DNA of 64,000 nt from Tetracentron sinense (lineage: Eukaryota; Streptophyta; Magnoliopsida; Trochodendrales; Trochodendraceae): assembly GCA_015143295.1 (NCBI GenBank), contig CM026551.1:11304499-11368498 (forward strand). The letters run 5' to 3'. Within the stretch, counting starts at the first letter, position 1. Each line of letters opens with the position of its first letter. A program made the translations under genes and the position numbers. Of the stretch, positions 14,601 through 26,066 are shown piece after piece. The notes beneath the pieces are model-generated. The model saw only the letters and a list, made by a program, of their open reading frames with translations. It was not told the DNA's origin and made no database searches.

Positions 14601-17512
14601 GTACAAACTCCTCTCTCTTAAATATCTACATTTAATGCTTGTTAATGCATTTCAATGTCTCCTTGTTAGATGAAAAGTGTGGTGCATTTTGTATCAACAA
14701 CGAATTTATATGTAGCCATGTATTGTGTGGGTTCCTTTGCTTTCCATTGCTTTGAACTCATTGCGATGTTTATAGCTAAATAATTTCCATTCAAGATGTT
14801 GTAGTGATTTAAATTTCAAAATAAAGACAATCTTTTATAAGCTAAAATGTTCTAGTTAGAGAATTAAAACACCCCGTGGTTTAGTTTATGCATGATTGAA
14901 GCTTGGTTACTTCAGTGAGCAAACACTCAATTGAAAATATCCCCTATCGTATTTGTCAATAATAAGGTAATGGAGCATACCTTTTAATGCAACGGAATGA
15001 GGATATGGCTGTGTCGCATTGCTCGTCATTGAAGATTGAGAGACTCGGTCTATTCTCACTAGAATAATCACGTATTTCAACAACTTAGATCCTTAGGGCT
15101 GCTATAGAAGATCCCAAAGTAAACTCAAGTTTGATAGACAGAAGAGAGATCTTGCTAAAAGAGAAGTAAATCACATTTCTATTCTCAACCTAAATATGAA
15201 TATGTAGGTGTGCCTTAGCTATTTATTGCACAGTCCTAGTGCAACACTAACTCTATGCTTATCCAAGTGAGACCCATATGGGCGTCCAAAATGACACCAA
15301 CATACTCTCACTCATCCATATTGGGGCACAACAATGATATTCTCATCTTATCTAACACTAGTATTCTCTTCATACAATAAAATAAGGCGTGGGACCAATG
15401 GGAGTTTGTCTTTCGAAGAGAGTATTCTACTAAGTCTCTATTTAACTGAGAAAACACATCTCATCTCCTACAACTCATACCTAGCCTAGTCACATTCGGC
15501 CACATCAGAGTGAGCATTTTTTGATCCCTCATGAGCTATAAGACTCAGAACAATGCTCAACCCAGTACAACACATGAGCTTCTAAGTAAAAACAAAATAC
15601 CGCATATATATACTTATACATATAGTAGAATGTATGATAATATATAATAAAAGTTGCAAAAAACAAATAGATTTGACAGCAGAAGCTCCAAACATTGTGT
15701 ACAATGTCTAAAAAGAATGTGATACCATATAGTATTTCTTAATTCTTCATGTTACTCTATATCAGTCGAGTTACTTTCCCAGTCATGTCCCTTTAGACCT
15801 TATCAATCTTAGTCATACCACATGCTAGAATTAATAAACTTCAACCTCTACTTTACAACATAGTCGTTAGTTACCAAGGGCATAAAGGTCACAAACACAA
15901 TCAATATACTCACACAGTAAAGAAACAGAGATTCATTCTCTTACTAGTGTAGGTATACATGTCATTTTTAGCATATGTAATATGATTTGCCTGCTATGGT
16001 CGAGCTCTACAAGAGTTCATCAACATCCACATTGTACGGATCTTGGTTTAGTCACAACACTGTACGGATCTTAGTCTAGTTGCATGTCAAGTGCCTCACC
16101 TATCATGTTCAATCCAGTTGCAAGCTAAAGCATATGATTGAAAAGCTCACATCTGACTTTCTCAAGCTATATGACTCTTATTGAACCAATGAATCATGAT
16201 AATTCCTATGAATCTCATCTCGACACTTTTTGAGGTGATAATTTGCAACTATCATATTCATATTCATTGCATAATGACATATCCATAATCAACTTGCCCT
16301 CATAGGCATTAGAATGTTTTGGCTATTGAAGCCATTTCTTCTTGCAATGACTTCGCCATTGTGTCCAGGGCCAAAATTCGGAATCGGTAAATGTTTTTCA
16401 ATCCCTCTTAGTCTCTGACGGGATTGTAGATTTACTCAATCCTATCCGTGATTTGTGGGGGTTGAGGCCTAATATTTTGATTACCATGGTTTGATTGCAA
16501 ATTTCCATATGACCTTTGCCCTCTCCATGGTTGGTAGTGTTTGAGGCATCACTACCTCGTCGACTTTGCCCTCTCACTATGTTTTAATATAGTGGTCCCA
16601 CCAGGCATGCCAAAAAAAAACGTGTTGGCTATAAATCTATTTGTCGGGCGTGCAAGCACCACATTGCGCAATTTCAGACAAAATAGACCATGGGTACTGA
16701 GTCAGACAGAGTGACCGAACAAAGTGTTCAATTTGACCATCTAGTCTGCCACCATTAATAAATCGGTCAAATGATTTGCTCATCCGTTCAAAAGAGTTCT
16801 CCATTTGATCACCAAAGGACTTTCTAAATTAAGTCAAGATCTAAGTATGATGTACCGAATGTAAATGAACAGAAATAATATATTGAAGATAAGTAACTGA
16901 AATTTATTACAAGAAAAGTAAGAAAGATTTACATATATCATACGACCAAAATAGATCGTAGAGTAATAACAAACTTCTGTCATGAAGCTGCTGAAGGAAA
17001 ATAAAAGAATTAAGCTAGAATCTCTTTGGGAAGAGGTGGGCTAAACTAGGGTCTCTTCTAGAGGAGGTAAGTTGAAAAGTGAAGGTCTATCCTGAAGGAG
17101 ATGAACTTAGCTAGGATCTTTCCTGGAGGAGGTGAACTACACTGCTAAGAAAAAAGTGTACTGGATTTGAATTTTGGTTAGAGGCCTGGACTTCTTCGCA
17201 TTTGCCCCATTTCTAGAACTCAATTGACCGTTAAAAGCAATTTTTCCTGCCAATTTGTTCATCTTCTATCTTTTTACCATCTGATTCTGCCACTGGTGAA
17301 TAATTGCCCTTCTATCAGGGCTCCATTTTCTTCTACCATTTATCTCATGTCTCAGAGCTATAACATCTGAATAATAATGATCTTGTATCTTGATGACTGC
17401 CACATATCCCACATATTTGATTTTCAATGATCACCACGTGTCATGAGATTGGTAGACTTTTTTTTGTTTCGAAGTTCTCTTTATCATTAATATTCTTTCG
17501 TCGTTGATTGAA
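14601..17512. other. Spacer downstream of GSTU copy C with LTR-retroelement debris
   Basis: Bases 14601-14850 are the conserved GSTU 3' flank. Bases 14970-15300 repeat the block after copy A (2070-2440). From about 15300 the text (CCAACATACTCTCACTCATC and following) looks like the non-coding leader of a Copia-type element, and 15300-17500 has no long open frame. I could not find paired TG...CA ends or a target duplication, so the identity as LTR debris is an inference. No gene is seen. Confidence 0.4.
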
Positions 17513-19100
17513 TTTTTTTTTGGTTCAAAGATATATTCATTCATTGATAGAAGAACCAGTCCTCGGCAAGGTACACAACACTAATGGTGACCCATTCCGA
17601 CTGATTCTAATATCAGTAGGAAACTCATCCACAGCACGAAGCTCCCGAATACTCCAGACCAAGCCCTCCTAAGCTATTACATGGGCATCCGAATTAGCTT
17701 CTCGAGGAACAAAAGAAAAAACCACACCACTGTTCAGAGCGGCCATTAATTTGATATCCTCCATAAGCATACCCACTTCCCAGTGGGGGAGAAGACCCCT
17801 ACCATTGAGAAATTCAATAGACTCTTTTGAATCCGACTCTATGATCACCTGTCTCCAACCTCGAGCCATCGCCACTTGCAATCCCAGCCTAATGGTTTCC
17901 ACCTCTGCTCTCCTGTTGCTGCCCCTCTGTAAGGCTCTGCTAGTTCTAAGAATGGTCTCCCTCCCAGAATTTCGAGCAATAATCCCCACACCTGCTGCCT
18001 CTCCGGAAGGAAGCGCAGCCCCATCCACATTAATCTTAATCCAACCTCTATCAAGAGCCTCCCAATTCTTTCTCACATCCCCACACTCTTGAGTGCTATG
18101 CTTATTAAGAACTGACAGCTCCTCTATGAATCCTTCCAACTTTTGAATGGTCCCAACAGGATCAAGCACTGCCCCTCGAAAAACAACCTCGTTTTTAAGC
18201 TTCCAAATATACCAGAGAGTAGAATATAGACGAGTAGCTAGCATACTTTTCTTGTGAAACTGAGGATGTTGCGACCATTTAGCCCACCATTGCCGAAAGG
18301 AAATGTTCAATTCAAATGGAATTTGAAGGGCAAGATTGGACCCAAATCATATACTACGCGAGCAAGGACAAAATAGAAAAAGATGAGTGATCTTTTAGGG
18401 TGACTACTACAAAGAGGACAACCCTCCATAACCGGAATGTTCTTCTGATGAAGGTTCTGGGCCACGGCTACACCATTGTGACATAATCTCCACACAAAAA
18501 AACCTTCAATTTGGGAGGCACAACCGACTTCCATAATTTGCTCCAACAAGGTTCTACCACATCACCAGAAAGCACTGGACGAAGCCCTGCTTTGATCAAC
18601 CAAGAGTTTGGCCACATACGAAGCCGAACTAACTTTAAACATGATTTAGAGTAGTGCCAGATTATACGGTCCAGGACATCTAAGATATAGAGAGGAATAC
18701 TGATAATCTCCTCCACTAAGCTTCGAGTCACTGCTCTCTCAAGTTTAGCTTGATCCCAACTGTTAGACCCACTGATTATCTACTCTGACACTCGAGCATT
18801 GGCAATAGAGACTCCCGGAAGAGATATTGGGTTCTGAGGATGCTGAGGTAACCAAGGGTCAGAACTTGCCCTCACAAGCTCACAGGATCCGATTTGCCAT
18901 CTGTACCCCTTCTCAACTATGGCCCTTCCGGCTAAAAGGCTGTGCCAAGCCCATGATGGACGAGACCCCACTCTTGCGTCCATAAATGAAGTCCGAGGAA
19001 AATATATGGATTTAAAAAACTTAGCCCATAAGGACTGAGGTTGTCATAACGGAAGTTGGAGTGTACTCTTCAATAGTAATCTATGTTGGACCATTTATAC
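17513..19100 (-). mobile_element. 5'-truncated L1-type LINE (reverse transcriptase tail, zinc-finger and RNase H)
   Basis: Reading on the minus strand, 19080-18780 encodes the typical post-RT stretch (SLWAKFFKSIYFPRTSF, SWAWHSLLAGRAIVEKGYRW). Next comes a zf-RVT-like region with frameshifts (VPPKLKVFLCG, GCPLCSSHPKRS). At 18310-17669 there is an open RNase H-like domain with the acidic residues in INVDGAAL, AEVETIRLGL, IIESDSKES and SDAHVIA. A T-run at 17513-17521 is the A-tail in this orientation. A stop near 19050 and frameshifts show it is dead. The 5' end coincides with the CACTA insertion at 19101. Possible target duplication words TTGATTG occur just left of the T-run and at about 20809-20815, beyond the CACTA element. 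Confidence 0.85.
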
Positions 19101-20801
19101 CACTACAAGAAAACTACCGAGCAGTGACGGAAATTTTCCGTCACTAATGCTTGATTTTCCGTCACTATTTACTATTAGTGACGGAAAACTATCTGTCGCT
19201 AATCCGTTACTAATGCGTCCGTGACTAAAGGTTATTAGTAACGGAAATATTTTTCCGTCACTAGTAGCGACGGAAAGTTTCCGTCACTAATATTGGTAAT
19301 TTAAACTTCGAATTTAGTGACGGAAAGGCATTAGTGACGGAAATTATTCCATCACTAATATTAATTTAATATTAGTGACGGAATAATTTCCGTCACTAAT
19401 GCCCTTTTTAAAAAAAAAAAAAATATCATTGAAATCCACACTCCAGATCGGATTTCTCTCAAGAATCAGCCGGAATCCGACTTTCCGGCAACAGAATCAT
19501 CCTCCTGAAGAGCTTGATAGCCGGATCTCTGATCTCCACTGATTCTTCCCTTCCACGAAACTGAGAAAATTTCTCTGAAAGATTTCTTCAATGGAAGCGC
19601 GATCTCAAAAATACCCAAATCTACAAAGAATACAGGGATTTCATCATCAATAAGTACATAGAAGAGCCGACTACGAGCGATAATAGTGAGAATGATTTGG
19701 AGTTGTTTGAATAAGAGTAATGGTCTCTTGATAATCTCATTTGGGTATCTCCCAATATACTTCAATCAATAGCAAAGAAGAAGAGTTAGTTGGATAGGGT
19801 GTTTTTCACCGTATCCAAATCAACAGGGTTTATTTTTTCTCTTCAAATATTCTCTTTCCTCTTGTGAATAGACTTTCTAACAGTGGGTTTCTTCAAGAAG
19901 AAGACCTGGCACCATCGCTTTACCTCAGAAACATAGCAGGAGCTAATGGCAAACCAATAGCAATCACAGCAACACTAACCCAAACCCAAACCCCCAAGAC
20001 GATGACAACAACACACAAGACCAAACCGCCGGTCATGAATCCGAACACCAAACCGCCGGGCATGAAATCTTCTGCCGGCCACCACTGGTTTCGTACACAG
20101 GGCACACCGAGCGATGATGGCTGCAACTCGCTGGAGAAAAATCACCTTGAGAGATTTGTTCCTCACCTGAAAACAACCCAGAAGATTAAAATTCATTAAA
20201 AAAAAGTTTGGGGGGGAAACTTAGTTTTGGGCTTTGGCTTTAGATGAGTTTAGGCGGGAGACCCAAAAGTTTGGGGGGAAAAAAATTAGATTTTGTTGTT
20301 TCTGAAATTATTTTTTATATAATGAGTTGTAGTGACGGAATTATTTCCGTCACTAATAATCTAAACCCAATAGTGACGAAATTATTGCCGTCACTAATAA
20401 TCTAGACCTAATAGTGACGGAAATATTTCCGTCATTAATAATCTAAACCCAATAGTAACGGAATTATTTCCGTCACTAATAATCTAGACCTAATAGTGAC
20501 GGAAATATTTCCGTCACTAATACTCTTAATATCAATAGAAACAGAAATTATTCCGTCTCTATAAAGAACTTCCGTTACTAATAAAAGTAGTGATGGAATG
20601 TCCGTCACTATTAGATAAGCCCTATTAGTGACAGAAAATATTCCGCCGCTATTAGTTATTTTAATTTAAAAAAAAATCTTAAGCAATTAAAGACGGACCA
20701 TTAGTAACGGCATGTGTTTCCGTCACTATAAGTGATGTATTAGTGACAGAAAATTTTCCGTCACTACTATTCCATCGTTGCGCGATAGTTTTTTTGTAGT
20801 G
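19101..20801. mobile_element. Non-autonomous CACTA (En/Spm-type) transposon
   Basis: The 1701-bp element starts CACTACAAGAAAA and ends TTTTTTTGTAGTG. It is flanked by the 3-bp duplication TAC (19098-19100 and 20802-20804). Both subterminal zones (about 19123-19405 and 20330-20775) are packed with TTAGTGACGGAAA and its inverse TTTCCGTCACTAA, the kind of short repeats bound by CACTA transposases. The right side has about five ~39-bp tandem units. The core (19440-20330) has no transposase; short open frames at 19466-19765 (-) and 19864-20199 (+) match nothing I recognise and may be captured DNA. It sits at the 5' end of the LINE. Confidence 0.92.
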
Positions 20802-20891
20802 TACTCTATTGATTGGTAAAGATTTTGCCACATGTCATTACCCTATCCATCCATCCTAACAATTGGATTTTGGTGCATTGATATCTGTAAT

Positions 20892-21195
20892 GGTGTCAGT
20901 ATTGTAGTCAAATATATGGCTGGCGAAGCCAGAAAGGGTGGTCGCACACTACCACAGTGTGTGCGACATAGGGTTGGAGAAGTCATTTCATGGGCTCCAT
21001 GATTTTGACTTCTTCACACATGATGAGACATGTGACGATAAAATGGTGAGAGAAATGAGGAGAGATATCAAGTGGGGAGAAGTCAAAATCATGAGGAGAA
21101 AATCAAATGACTTTCTTCCTTTTTCAGGTCACATGTCGCATAATGTGTGGTAGCCCAAGACCATCTTATTGGCTTCGCCAGAGACAATTCTGAAC
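20892..21195. mobile_element. Mutator-like MITE, family copy 1
   Basis: The left end holds GGCTGGCGAAGCCAG and the right end, read inverted, holds GGTTCAGAATTGTCTCTGGC followed by GAAGCC. The interior shares GATATCAAGTGGGGAGAAGT and AAAATCATGAGGAGAAAATC with the copy at 25023-25242. A 9-bp duplication is not clear at this copy, so the outer ends are approximate. Confidence 0.65.
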
Positions 21196-21244
21196 CTGAA
21201 TATATGCATAGGTTGTGCATGACATACACTACCGTCATCAAAGG

Positions 21245-21423
21245 TTTTTTTTTTTTTTGCTGGAGTTATCATGTATACCTACGTTAGTATTCTTGAATCG
21301 GTTAGGCTATTAGGTGTTAGCATTGGACAAAAGAGTTCTTACAACTCATACATGAGGGGATTCGATCCTGACCTCCCACATCTGGAGGCCACACCCGAAC
21401 CACTGACGTAAGAGGGCAGGGTG
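21245..21423 (-). mobile_element. tRNA-derived SINE
   Basis: On the minus strand an A-box-like CAGTGGTTCGGGTG is followed by a good B-box, GGATCGAATCC, and the unit ends in an A-run (T-run at 21245-21258 on +). Flanks carry TACCGTCAT (21229-21237) and TATCGTCAT (21424-21432) as a likely degraded duplication. The family differs from the 3860/9946 SINEs. Confidence 0.7.
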
Positions 21424-21959
21424 TATCGTCATGGTTAAGTTTAATTTAGTCTCATTTCAGCCTTTTGACATCGGCTCCATAAACATGGACAGATATTGTC
21501 GTGAGATGATCCCAAGGCTTCCTGCAAAGCCCATGAAGGGAAGCATTCAGGCTGAGGTCAAGTCGCTATCTTTTTCCCATTTCACCAAAATAATATTCGG
21601 ACCATCTTTGAATGTCTATGGCCTTTCTTCTTAACTTCCTTGTGTTCACGGGAGAGTCAGAAATTTTCCTATGGGAAGGCCGAAGTACGTAGATGAAGAA
21701 AATTAATGGATTTTGTAAAGTATGATCAAGCATACAAAAAATATCATGGGCTTCTGAGGGATAGCTCGCCAGATTTATTTTTTTGAGCAATGGGATCTTC
21801 TTGTCATAAATTTCGTTAACCTTGCATTCTAATAAAGATCCCATGCACAAGAAAATGAGGGGACTCTCTTTTGCGAGTCATTATTTAAATATAATTAATT
21901 ATATTTTTAAAAAATTTATATGATACATATTAAATAAGTTCTTGACGCCTACACGTTTC

Positions 21960-22210
21960 TCCCAACGGAGATGCATGCCACTCCGGACCGCCACGTATCT
22001 CTTTACTCCCCCATTAATTGTGGTTAAGCTTTATTAATTTTGGGTTAGTATTTTTTTATAAAGTAATGTTAGATTCATTAACCCTAGGGGTGAGTGAATC
22101 TTAACCGAAAGTTAATGGGGGGTTAAATGGAACATGTGGCAGCTTTGAGGGGATGTGCGTTCCTGCCTAGCAGAATGCACACGTGTAAAGAAGTTTTTCC
22201 CATTAAAAAA
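21960..22210. mobile_element. Inverted-repeat MITE-like block
   Basis: The left half (CTCCCCCATTAATTGTGGTTAAG) and right half (CTTAACCGAAAGTTAATGGGGGG) are inverted versions of each other, giving a long imperfect hairpin. Similar words occur near 3520-3590, 28740-28900 and 29490-29630, and inside the family-1 elements at 6252 and 61511, so the block belongs to a dispersed family. Exact ends and target duplication are not resolved. Confidence 0.5.
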
Positions 22211-22543
22211 ATTATAAAATTTCAGAGGGTTAAACTTCTCACACATTAAATAATTACAACATTATTTAGAGGGCACAATATAAGAAAATTAGATATTATT
22301 TACAATTTAAAAAAAATTTACACCTATATAAGAGGGAAATGTTCAAAAAATTTGGAGGGTCATATAAGAGGGAAATGTTAAAAAAAAAAATGGAGGGTCA
22401 TGGCCTCTCCGCCCTGCCGGTGTTAAAGGGTAGATCTGTTGTACAACATAGTCTTGTGTGGATTTAGCGGTTGTACAAGAAATCTGGCCATAAGCACAAG
22501 AAAGGCCACAAGGAAGGCGATAGGTGATTTGCTTTCTTCATAA

Positions 22544-22960
22544 TAGGGGTGTATTCGACTTAGCTCAGCTTAATAAATAATTCGAAAAACTCGACTCGAA
22601 TATGCTTAGTTACACTTGAGCTCGGATTGAATTATTTAAAAATTATTTTTTGAAAAAAATTAAAATATTTTTCTTTTATATATAATAATTATATTATTTA
22701 TATATAATAATGACATATATATAATATATTATTTTTTATATAATATTCAAGCCGAGCCGAGCTCAAGCCAAACCAAGCCTCAATTGGGCTAAGCTTCGAG
22801 CCGAACTGAATCAAACAGGCCTTGGCTCGAGATCGGCTTGAATACATTTTCAAACTTAAAAAATAGTGCAGCCAAGGAGCTTATTTTTCAAGCAGAAACC
22901 CAGGTTGATTGGGTTGAGCCAAACCGAACTTTGAGCTAGCCCGGTTCAGATACACCCTTA
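22544..22960. mobile_element. Non-autonomous hAT-type element rich in GAGCC/GAGCTC words
   Basis: The 417-bp element starts TAGGGGTGTATTCGAC and ends GGTTCAGATACACCCTTA, its imperfect inverse. Flanks CTTCATAA (22536-22543) and TTTCATAA (22961-22968) are an 8-bp duplication with one mismatch. The interior is full of GAGCCGAGC and AAGCC words. It resembles the element at 56805-57471. No coding capacity is seen. Confidence 0.75.
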
Positions 22961-23035
22961 TTTCATAAGGTGTGTGCTGTTAGATCTAGATACGCCCTTA
23001 TTTCATAAGGCGTGTGCTGTTAGATCTTAGATAGC
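22947..23035. repeat. Short tandem duplication spanning a hAT element end
   Basis: The text GATACACCCTTATTTCATAA, followed by GGTGTGTGCTGTTAGATCT, is repeated at once with small changes (GATACGCCCTTATTTCATAA). The duplication includes the right terminus and target duplication of the 22544-22960 element, so it arose after that insertion. Confidence 0.75.
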
Positions 23036-23060
23036 GTAAGCGTTAGAGACTCTCCTTAAG

Positions 23061-23341
23061 GGCCTCGGATTGTCTCTAGCAAGCCAGAAAAGGCTCTCAA
23101 GGTCCATACATTGTGTGCAGGTGGCATTAAAATGGAGAGAAGTCATTCCATTTTTTCTCATGATTTTGACTTCTCCCCAATATCTCTCCCCTTATTCTCA
23201 CACACTTATCGTTACATGTGTTATTATGTGTGGAAAAGTCAAAATCATGGCCTCATGATTTTGACTTCTCCACCACTTATCCCCTGTTCTATGGACCCGG
23301 AGTCAAGTCCTTTCTGGCTTCGCTAGAGCCAATCCAAGGCC
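23061..23341. mobile_element. Mutator-like MITE, family copy 2, 9-bp target duplication
   Basis: The 281-bp element has inverted ends GGCCTCGGATTGTCTCTAGC and GGCCTTGGATTGGCTCTAGC (right end read inverted), extending about 30 bp into AAGCCAGAAA. It is flanked by the perfect 9-bp duplication CTCCTTAAG (23052-23060 and 23342-23350). A 9-bp duplication with long inverted ends is the Mutator pattern. The interior words GATTTTGACTTCTCC link it to copies at 20892 and 25023. No transposase is seen. Confidence 0.88.
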
Positions 23342-23616
23342 CTCCTTAAGTTGGTGTCGTGAGCTATTTGAGTAGATTTGATTTGACATCAGCCTGATTA
23401 GACAGACTAAGATCTCCTTATCTTTGGCAATTGTGGAATGCTTTGATAAGCCGTCTATCATGACCAAGTCATGGGTTCACATCAGATATTTGTCATGTGT
23501 TCACATGCTCATAGGCTCTTTGATGTTTGATCTTCCCCCACACCATAAACCACCTTGCATTGGTCATAGCTCCACTTTATTTGGGTGGGTTCAATCCTAC
23601 TGAATCACTTTCCATT

Positions 23617-23767
23617 TTCTTAATAGCTTTTCTTGGTCAAGGAACAACAAAAACACCCGCTATTTGACCTTTCAAGACAGGAAACAACATCGAAAGGAAT
23701 ATGAACATCTCTAATTTTCTATATAAAATGAGGGTCGATGAAGCTCTTTAGAAATCAAAAAATTGGA
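23617..23767 (+). promoter_or_regulatory. Proximal promoter and leader of GSTU copy D
   Basis: A TATATAAAA box lies at 23720-23728. Initiation about 30 bp downstream would fall after the upstream ATG at 23738 and before the ATG at 23768, which supports the latter as start. The block TTAATAGCTTTTCTTGGTCA onward is shared with the regions before copies B (about 4513-4660) and C (about 10540-10660), so the array duplicated with its promoter. A W-box-like TTTGACC occurs at about 23664. Regulation itself is inferred. Confidence 0.6.
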
Positions 23768-26066
23768 ATGGGGAACGAAAAGGTGATGCTTATAGGATCA
23801 GGGACTAGCCCGTTCGTTTTCAGGGTCGAATGGGCTCTGAAACTGAAGGGAGTTGAATATGAATACGTTGAAGAAAACCTCTTGATCAACAAGAGCCCTC
23901 TACTTCTCAAGTATAACCCAGTTCATAAGAAAATCCCAGTGCTCGTTCATGCTGGAAAATCCATCTCTGAATCGTTAGTTATACTGGAGTACATCGAGGA
24001 AACATGGAAACAAAATCCGATATTGCCGGAGGACCCTTTCGAAAGAGCCATGGCCCGTTTTTGGGCTAAATTTGTAGATGAGAAGGTAACTCTATATTTT
24101 TATTTTTATATAATTTTTTTTGGGTGGGGGGGGAGATGGTAACTCCATTTACTAGCATGAGTTCAGTTAATTTCTGTTTTTTTTTTTTTAATGAGATTAA
24201 CTATGACCAGGAGCTCTGGTTGAAGAGATAACATAGCATCCCAAATTGGCCAGGCCAAAGCATATTTTGGGATGGTACCCAAAAGCTTGAGTGGCCATAT
24301 AAAAAAGGATGTCTGTTTGGAAACATACTCATCAGTCATCCCCCCATTTGGCCCTTAAACTTAGTTAATAATTAGGTTGGTAATAGTAAGCGGTCTCATG
24401 CTTTCCATATTACCCAAGGATATTTTTCTCTATTGGAACGAACTGAGGCCACCTCGTGAGAGGAGCACATCTGCCTATGCGCCCCAAGGAACAAATTCAG
24501 ATTATTTACCCTTTGGTAAGACGTTGAAGTATACCTTTCATCCACAAGCCAATTTTTCCATCGGTTTTCTACTAAATTTATTTAAGCATGTTAAGCAAAA
24601 ATAAAGTTGAATTAATTTAAAATTGTTTAAGCCTAACATCTTTAAGCACACATTATTAAATCATCCCTACTACTTAAAAAAAAATTAGGACTTTAGCAAG
24701 TGAGCTGCTGCGTTTTTTAGCCTATTTTGTAAATGTGCTGTTTTGAATTTGCTAACAACCTCAATAATCAGTGCCATCCCAGGCATTGGAGTTAGTTCTG
24801 TTATCTCATTAGAAGTATTATTTAAATCCTGGCAGAAACACCGAATGAGGTTTTAAGTTTAATGTTCATGGACCATGAATTTTTTGGTTTTTTTTTTTTC
24901 GCAAAGCAGTGTATTTGCAAAATTGGATAGACCCAAGTGCTTTCTTACTAAGCCCTAAAACTAATTGATTATCATTTTGTGTTTCCAAATTTTTAACCAG
25001 ACCCCAATTCCCTATAAAAGTTGCTTTCAGATTTTATCTGGCGGACGCCCAAGGTGGGCGATCGGGTGTCCACAAATCAGTAGACATGTGGCGATAAAAA
25101 GAGGGGCGGAGATATCAAGTGGGGAGAAGTCAAAATCATGGGGAGAAAATGAAATGACTTCTCCCCTTTTTATCGCCACATGCCCACTGATTTGTGGATG
25201 CCCGATCGCCCACCTCGGGTGTCTGCCAGATAATCTGAAGCCATTAAAGTTATATTATTAGACTCCCTGTGCCCCCATAAGGCTCCTCCCCCCTCTTCAA
25301 GAGATAGGTCCTTTTGAAGAGGTGTGCTGGGCTTAGCCTCATAGGGCCAATGTGTTGGCCTAATGGTGTGAGTGAATGAGTTAAGTGATTAGAGTTTAAA
25401 ACCAAAAAAAAATAAAGTTATGTTATTAGGTAAAAGTTATTATAGTTATTAACTTATTATAGCATTTTAAGTGCAATGAAGAAAATTCATCAAAACTGTC
25501 ATAACTTTATTATTTTAATTACAGCTCTTGGAAATCTCTTGAAATAACTAAAACATCTTAATTTTTATTGCTTTTTTCTACTTTCCATGAAGAGCTAGCA
25601 TTCCCATATAGAAATTTCCCTATTAAATGATTGATACAGATTTGGCATCTGTTGATAAGTCAATTTATATTAATTGTACATTTCATTTACCTTGTCCTAG
25701 TTCATGGAAGCTTTAAAGCAAGCTTTATTTTTGGAAGGAGAGCAACAAGAGAAGGAAGTCAAGAAAGCAATAGAGGCCATAGAAATCCTTGAGGGAGAGC
25801 TCCAGGGTAAGGAGAAGTTCTTTGGTGGGGAGACAATTGGATTTATGGACATTGTTTTGGGTTGTGTTCCTGCTTGGCTGGAAGTGGTAGAAGAAGTTGC
25901 AGGCATTAAGTTGTTTGATTCTCAGAAATTCCCATCCTTCAACAAATGGATGGAGAACTTTGTAGAGACTCCCATTATCAAAGAAAAGTTACCTTCTAGG
26001 GACAAGTTGGTGTTCTACCTCCAGAAGATTCGCCAAATTAAACTAGCTTCTCTCACAGCTAAATGA
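23768..26066 (+). CDS. Tau-class glutathione S-transferase copy D, intact, 227 aa
   Basis: Exons are 23768-24085 (106 codons) and 25701-26066, joined in phase 0 (GT at 24086, AG at 25699-25700). It has the same domain plan as copy C: catalytic Ser14 in GTSPFVFRV, Lys42, KKIPVL, Glu68-Ser69 in ISESLVIL, then the helical domain with GFMDIVLG and [19 protein letters not shown]. It is the most diverged of the four: SGT in place of AWA before the active-site Ser-Pro, HRV changed to FRV, and one extra residue in ENLLINKS. An in-frame ATG at 23738 would add [10 protein letters not shown], but the TATA position argues against it. The 1.6-kb intron lacks the minisatellite of the other copies and carries a MITE and a SINE instead. 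Confidence 0.92.
25023..25242. mobile_element. Mutator-like MITE, family copy 3, in the intron of GSTU copy D
   Basis: The 220-bp element folds almost end to end: GCTTTCAGATTTTATCTGGC on the left and GGCTTCAGATTATCTGGCAG on the right (read inverted), with about 75 bp per arm. It is flanked by ATAAAAGTT (25014-25022) and ATTAAAGTT (25243-25251), a 9-bp duplication with one mismatch. The introns of copies A and C have the site empty (A reads CCCTATAAAATTTATATTAT). Interior words match the copies at 20892 and 23061. Confidence 0.9.
25262..25413 (+). mobile_element. SINE-like retroposon in the intron of GSTU copy D
   Basis: A ~150-bp unit with a 3' A-rich tail (ACCAAAAAAAAAT) sits between AAAGTTATATTATTAG (25246-25261) and AAAGTTATGTTATTAG (25414-25429), a 16-bp duplication with one mismatch. 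The unit has an A-box-like TGGCCTAATGGTG but a poor B-box. Its 5' part contains a hairpin, CCTCTTCAA with TTGAAGAGG. The paralogous introns show the unduplicated site. The family is not recognised. Confidence 0.75.

Noticed and set aside
17669..18310. A 213-residue open frame with a full RNase H-like domain, which could be read as a host gene
   Set aside because: It is preceded in order by zf-RVT and post-RT LINE text with frameshifts and followed by an A-tail, so it is the end of a LINE ORF2.
21245..21423. A tRNA gene, because of good A- and B-box words
   Set aside because: No cloverleaf with acceptor stem could be drawn; the A-tail and flanking duplication fit a SINE.
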